Shown in pieces: positions 5,902-9,099 of a DNA stretch of 9,099 nucleotides. How positions within the stretch are numbered: position 1 is the first letter of the stretch; the number at the start of each line of letters is the position of its first letter. The stretch covers positions 1-9,099 of the forward strand of contig JAEOTK010000383.1 in assembly GCA_016839875.1 (NCBI GenBank), written 5' to 3'. This stretch comes from Candidatus Heimdallarchaeota archaeon. GTDB taxonomy: Archaea > Asgardarchaeota > Heimdallarchaeia > Heimdallarchaeales > Heimdallarchaeaceae. Made by a program: the position numbers and the translations under genes. The notes under the pieces are model-generated. The model had not been told where the DNA came from and did not search any database. It saw only the letters and a program-made list of their open reading frames with translations.

Positions 5902-6551
5902 ATGGCAGGAACAAAATAACAGTAGCAATTGTTGTAATTATTCTTACATGTTCGTCATTAGCTGCAGTTATAACAGTAAGAGATAAAGGAGTAATTTTGT
6001 CTGATTTTCGGGATTTTGTTAATGATCCATTCACTTGGGATGATTACAGAGAAGATTTCGGTTTTCTAAATCTATATATTGTTGGAAATACAGTTGAAAA
6101 TGAAACTGTAGTAGCTGTTGAATCCTTAAATGCTGCTCCATTTGAAGTATATCATTTGGTTCTTATTGTCACATCAATTGAATTTAAAGTCCATGGCAAA
6201 GATAAAACGATCAATCTATCTGAAGATCCGCTCATAATTGATCTAGCAGATATTAACAATACAAGAGATCTGATAAATGTATTTGAGGTTCAGGAAGAAC
6301 AATATTCTTCTTTACATCTTTATTATGAACAGGAGATAATTGCAGATACTAGTCAAGGAAATAAAACACTTGATGTTCAGGGAAGTGGTTTTATCAGTGT
6401 CCCCATCCATCATAGTAATACTAATAGAACACAGACAAACATTAGAATCGAAAAAGATATGGGATATAGTCTACTTCTTTCTTTTCAAATGCAGATTAGA
6501 TGGCAGCAGATGTTAATATTACCTAACTTTGGTGTGTATAAGCACTTCTAA
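5898..6551 (+). CDS. exported DUF4382-like protein
   Basis: This 217-residue protein has an N-terminal hydrophobic segment (about 7-25, after a basic start) that acts as signal or anchor. The remainder is a beta-rich extracellular domain. Residues about 70-200 follow the plan of DUF4382: an opening strand with ...LNAAPFEVYHLVLIVTSIEF (78-97) resembling the family's D-A-P-x-x-V-x-x-V-x-V-T-I-x-x-I region, an IDLAD turn (114-118), a stretch like L-P-x-G-x-Y-x-x-I-R-L (LINVFEVQEEQYSSLHLYYE at 125-144), a VPI strand (168-170) and a final LLLSF strand (192-196). Sequons occur at N69, N121, N156 and N177. DUF4382 proteins are surface or periplasmic beta domains of unknown role. The cysteine at 18 is not in a good lipobox. 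The stop is 6 bp from the convergent dipeptidase stop. Confidence 0.65.
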   Translation: MNGRNKITVAIVVIILTCSSLAAVITVRDKGVILSDFRDFVNDPFTWDDYREDFGFLNLYIVGNTVENETVVAVESLNAAPFEVYHLVLIVTSIEFKVHGKDKTINLSEDPLIIDLADINNTRDLINVFEVQEEQYSSLHLYYEQEIIADTSQGNKTLDVQGSGFISVPIHHSNTNRTQTNIRIEKDMGYSLLLSFQMQIRWQQMLILPNFGVYKHF

Positions 6552-6557
6552 TACTAT

Positions 6558-7499
6558 CTACTTCCAAACTTTTTTCATTACTCTTAAGAAATTCTTATGA
6601 GTAATCTGATCTAACTCTTTGCTATTGTATCCATTCTTTTCAAGATATTCAACTAAATCTGGATAATAACTAATATCTTGCAGAATATCAGGAACAGTAG
6701 CACCATCATAATCAGATCCAAAACTAACATGATCAATTCCAGCGATATCTATAATTCTATCAATATGGTTTTTTATAGTTTCAAATGTTATCGTATCTTC
6801 CTTCTTTTCATTGGATAAGAAGGGTACACAGAAATTTACACCGATGGTACCTTCCAATTCTCCTATAGCTTTGATTTGATCATCCTTTAGATTACGTGGA
6901 TCATCGCATAAAGCATAACAATTGCTATGAGAAGCTATAATGGGTTTTGAAGCTTTATCTACAACATCCCAGAATGATTTTATGTTCAGATGACTAACAT
7001 CAACAATAATACCAAGCTTGTTCATTTCTTGAACAAGTTCCTGTCCTTCTGAAGTTAAACCTCTTTCTTCATCCATCCTAACTCCTGTTGCAAATTTGTT
7101 AATATTTGTCCAACTCAATCCCATACTCCTTAGACCTAAACGATAATAGTTGCGTAAGTTGTGAAACTCTGAATCTATTCCTCCTGATCCTTCAAAGTGT
7201 AGAACAGCACCAATTTTATTTGTTTTAGTACATTTCTCGAAGTCTTCTACATTCTTAACATGTATTAGTTCATTTCTTTCATCCTCAACCAAATTAAACC
7301 AGCTGTCTATTCCCATTTTCATATAGTAATCATTATTTGCAGGATAAATTGCAAAAAATGCTCCCATAACGTTACCTTTTCTCATTCTTGGTAGATCAAC
7401 ATGACCTAGATCAAAATGATCTTTTGCAGGTTCTTCATAGAAATTTCTCCATTGTTTCTTCAAAGCATGAAGAACGTCTATATGACCATCAATAATCAT
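6558..7499 (-). CDS. membrane-dipeptidase family (M19) zinc peptidase
   Basis: This 313-residue TIM-barrel metallohydrolase of the renal dipeptidase family cleaves dipeptides, including in some members those with D-residues. All metal and substrate residues of the family are visible: H6 and D8 in DGHID, bridging E103 in LHFEGS, H170 in VDVSHL, H191 and R202 in ASHSNCYALCDDPRNL, and D263 in FGSDYDG. It has no signal peptide or anchor, so unlike the mammalian enzyme it should be cytosolic. Its length is slightly shorter than eukaryotic members and normal for prokaryotic ones. The ATG at 7497 lacks a Shine-Dalgarno; a TATA-like TTTTTTAT lies about 27 bp upstream (7521-7528), fitting a leaderless message. 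The natural substrate is unknown. Confidence 0.95.
   Translation of the reverse strand: MIIDGHIDVLHALKKQWRNFYEEPAKDHFDLGHVDLPRMRKGNVMGAFFAIYPANNDYYMKMGIDSWFNLVEDERNELIHVKNVEDFEKCTKTNKIGAVLHFEGSGGIDSEFHNLRNYYRLGLRSMGLSWTNINKFATGVRMDEERGLTSEGQELVQEMNKLGIIVDVSHLNIKSFWDVVDKASKPIIASHSNCYALCDDPRNLKDDQIKAIGELEGTIGVNFCVPFLSNEKKEDTITFETIKNHIDRIIDIAGIDHVSFGSDYDGATVPDILQDISYYPDLVEYLEKNGYNSKELDQITHKNFLRVMKKVWK
6570..6575 (+). terminator. U-tract terminator candidate for the DUF4382-like gene
   Basis: Six Ts begin 19 bp after the stop of the plus-strand gene, inside the 3' end of the convergent dipeptidase gene. Archaeal termination needs little more than a U-tract, but this one is short. Confidence 0.25.
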
Positions 7500-7520
7500 A
7501 ATGGTGAGATATTTCCACAG

Positions 7521-7528
7521 ATAAAAAA
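7521..7528 (-). promoter_or_regulatory. candidate TATA box for the dipeptidase gene
   Basis: On the minus strand this reads TTTTTTAT and is centred 25-27 bp before the ATG at 7499, the leaderless spacing. The 74-bp gap to the upstream gene also holds a second AT-rich stretch (7548-7557), which could be an alternative promoter or the U-rich terminator of the upstream gene. Confidence 0.35.
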
Positions 7529-7573
7529 TGTTTTGGAGTGAATAAGAAAAATATAAACAAAATACTTGAATGA

Positions 7574-8401
7574 TTATAGTTTCTCCAATCTTTTGAGTAT
7601 CACAAGTATTGTTAATGTGGTTGTAGAGTCAAAATCTTCTCCATCTTCTGAAATCCATAGACCACTAGAGTTTTGCTTAGGAATCAATGCTTCAAGTAAT
7701 TTCTCAACAAAAGCATGTTTCTCAAATCCAGCATTAATAAAACTCTCCATCATCCATGCTAAGGAAGACGCTGGATAATTTTGGAGTTGAATTGTATTCA
7801 ACATCTCTAATCCTCTCCTTGCTATTGGATTGTTTTCTCCTCTTTGATTAAAAAACGATGGAACTGCATTCCAGAGAGCATGAGGATAACTCCTAAAACC
7901 AGTTTCATCTGACCATTTCTTTTCTAAATATTGGATTCCCTTTTCTATAGCTTTTTCTGCTTTTTTCAGTTTTGAACCAATTAAGAAATTTAAAGAAATC
8001 GCTGTACAATAAATTTGATTTGATTCAAAACCTCTAGATTCCCAAGCTGCACAATCTAACTTACTGATACCTTCTGGTTCCTCCCAATATCCTTCTTCAG
8101 TCTGATTGGAAATAATGAAATCAACAGCTTGCTCAAGTTCATTTTTTACATATTCTTGCATGTTTAACAAATTTAAATCTTTGAAAAACATAATAGTTGC
8201 AGCTATAGTACTAATTTCATCTTCTCTGAATCTGAAGGAAAATCCACCATCTTCATTTCTTAAAGATAATTTTTCTTTCAAGATTGGTAAAGCTTCTTTT
8301 ATCTCTCCCTTAATTAATTTTAATTTATATTTTTCAATTTCCTTTGCTTTTACTTCAACAATTTCCATTGCCTTTTGAATATTAATAGATGAATCATTCA
8401 T
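7574..8401 (-). CDS. prenyltransferase/squalene-cyclase-like alpha-alpha toroid protein
   Basis: This 275-residue soluble protein has repeats of the terpene cyclase/protein prenyltransferase fold. Each has a G-x-[WFY] turn followed by helix pairs: NEDGGFSFRF (49-58), QTEEGYWEE (100-108), SDETGFRSYPH (164-174) and NSSGLWISEDGEDFDSTTT (244-262). Known relatives cyclise squalene or attach prenyl groups, but many short members have no assigned reaction. The DxDD catalytic motif of squalene-hopene cyclases is absent (DFDST at 257-261 occupies a similar place), and the zinc ligands of protein prenyltransferases are not evident. At about 275 residues it is less than half the length of a true squalene cyclase, so it may be a single-barrel binding or unusual enzyme. 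The N-terminal 45 residues are a charged helix. It starts 46 bp after the RNase III stop. Confidence 0.75.
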   Translation of the reverse strand: MNDSSINIQKAMEIVEVKAKEIEKYKLKLIKGEIKEALPILKEKLSLRNEDGGFSFRFREDEISTIAATIMFFKDLNLLNMQEYVKNELEQAVDFIISNQTEEGYWEEPEGISKLDCAAWESRGFESNQIYCTAISLNFLIGSKLKKAEKAIEKGIQYLEKKWSDETGFRSYPHALWNAVPSFFNQRGENNPIARRGLEMLNTIQLQNYPASSLAWMMESFINAGFEKHAFVEKLLEALIPKQNSSGLWISEDGEDFDSTTTLTILVILKRLEKL

Positions 8402-8423
8402 CAGTAATACTAAATAACGAAAT

Positions 8424-8431
8424 TACTTAAA
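8424..8431 (-). promoter_or_regulatory. candidate TATA box for the toroid protein gene
   Basis: On the minus strand TTTAAGTA lies about 27 bp upstream of the ATG at 8401, the leaderless spacing. With only 46 bp from the RNase III stop, read-through from that gene is also possible. Confidence 0.35.
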
Positions 8432-8447
8432 CCTTATGAGAAATATG

Positions 8448-9099
8448 TTATTTTTCTTTGTAATTGATTTTCTTCAGAACATCGCCAGCAGCTGAGGTTC
8501 GTGCTATTTTCTTGCTTCCACCTTTACCTTTCCCAATATATTCTTTCTCTCCAATATTAATGCTGCATTCGTAGATGTAAATAGGATCATGTTCTTCTCC
8601 TTTCTTCTGGACAATTTTGTATTTTGGCAGATCATATGCGCGTTTTTGACAATATTCCTGTAATATGTTGATGGGATTTTTTTCGCAGACAACTAAATCT
8701 AAAATCTTCTGTCTTCCTTTTGTGGTTGATGAATCTTTCTTAAAAGAAAGAAGTTCTGACATAAAAATTTCATCAAAGAATTCACGAGTTGAATCTATTC
8801 CTTTTGATAGGTATAGTGCTCCAAATAGTGCTTCAAAACAATCTTCAATATCTGTTTTGGTAATCTTATACTTTGGTTGAGTAATCATATATTTTTTCAA
8901 ATGAATTTCTTTACCTAATTTTGCTAACATGTCTGTTTTAACAAGTAAGGATCGTATTTGTGATAGGAATCCTACTTCTTCTTCGATATGTTGGTAAAGC
9001 CATTCAGCAACAAGAATATCTAGAACTGCATCTCCTAAGAATTCCAGTCTTTCGAAATTTTTCTCTGTAGGGTCAATTGATCCATAATTAGGATGAGTA
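8448..9099 (-). CDS. rnc: ribonuclease III, N-terminus beyond the window
   Basis: The open frame continues without a stop to the right edge, so the Met at 8930 is internal. The 216 visible residues begin THPNYGS and include the RNase III signature FERLEFLGDAVL (coded at 9021-9056). The second acidic pair lies in EDCFEALFGALYL (Asp at 8841-8843, Glu at 8832-8834), matching E. coli D114 and E117. E41 and D45 equivalents are in the signature, so the catalytic set is complete. A C-terminal double-stranded RNA-binding domain (8463-8678) has the standard GKGKGGSKKIARTSAA end. The enzyme cuts double-stranded RNA as a dimer, in rRNA maturation and RNA decay. This is the full bacterial-type domain order, not Mini-III. 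Only about 15-40 N-terminal residues should be missing. RNase III is uncommon in archaea, so its presence here is notable. Confidence 0.95.
   Translation of the reverse strand, partial: THPNYGSIDPTEKNFERLEFLGDAVLDILVAEWLYQHIEEEVGFLSQIRSLLVKTDMLAKLGKEIHLKKYMITQPKYKITKTDIEDCFEALFGALYLSKGIDSTREFFDEIFMSELLSFKKDSSTTKGRQKILDLVVCEKNPINILQEYCQKRAYDLPKYKIVQKKGEEHDPIYIYECSINIGEKEYIGKGKGGSKKIARTSAAGDVLKKINYKEK

Noticed and set aside
6480..6551. Possible frameshift at the end of the DUF4382-like gene; another frame reads SNAD, stop, MAADVNIT.
   Set aside because: The alternative frame has its own stops, and the in-frame end (ILPNFGVYKHF) is a plausible final strand.
8448..8930. A 160-residue protein starting at the Met at 8930.
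   Set aside because: The frame stays open to the window edge and encodes the RNase III signature upstream of this Met, so it is an internal methionine.

Overview
The window is a strongly AT-rich, gene-dense stretch of a chromosome that is most likely archaeal. The evidence is: TATA-like boxes about 27 bp upstream of several start codons with no room for a leader (leaderless mRNAs); GTG starts; a double PhoU/TrkA_C protein of the type known mainly from archaea; winged-helix regulators fused to membrane segments; and secreted proteins carrying N-glycosylation sequons. The mix with a bacterial/eukaryotic-type RNase III would suit an Asgard (Heimdallarchaeia-like) or related mesophilic lineage. 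That placement is inference only, because no rRNA or other marker gene is present.

Layout. 23-1195 (-) is a PhoU-TrkA_C-PhoU-TrkA_C regulatory protein, divergent from a 12-TM MFS exporter at 1315-2658 (+). Next is a compact three-gene operon, 2760-3869 (+): a small soluble protein, a small membrane protein that repeats an 18-residue motif of the first, and a coiled-coil winged-helix protein. Its promoter is flanked by three 9-bp repeats spaced 11 and 22 bp apart. Convergent to it is a secreted, membrane-anchored protein with one EF-hand-like loop (3877-4863, -). Divergent from that is a winged-helix protein with a five-TM tail (4999-5814, +), followed by an exported DUF4382-like protein (5898-6551, +). 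The right end is all minus strand: an M19 (renal-type) dipeptidase (6558-7499), an alpha/alpha-toroid terpene-cyclase-like protein (7574-8401) and an RNase III whose N-terminus runs off the window (8448-9099). The 160-residue ORF that begins at an internal Met at 8930 is only the C-terminal part of this RNase III.

How the genes may work together. The operon at 2760-3869 looks like a self-contained module, with a DNA-binding protein at the end and a likely operator at the start. The region 4864-5897 links a membrane-anchored regulator with two cell-surface proteins; a shared AACTTTAA element lies near the promoters of the regulator and of the DUF4382-like gene. The dipeptidase, toroid protein and RNase III lie on one strand with short gaps, but no shared pathway is evident. 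No rRNA, tRNA, CRISPR array or insertion sequence was seen. No stretch longer than 300 bp lacks a gene; the largest gaps are the divergent promoters of about 120-135 bp.
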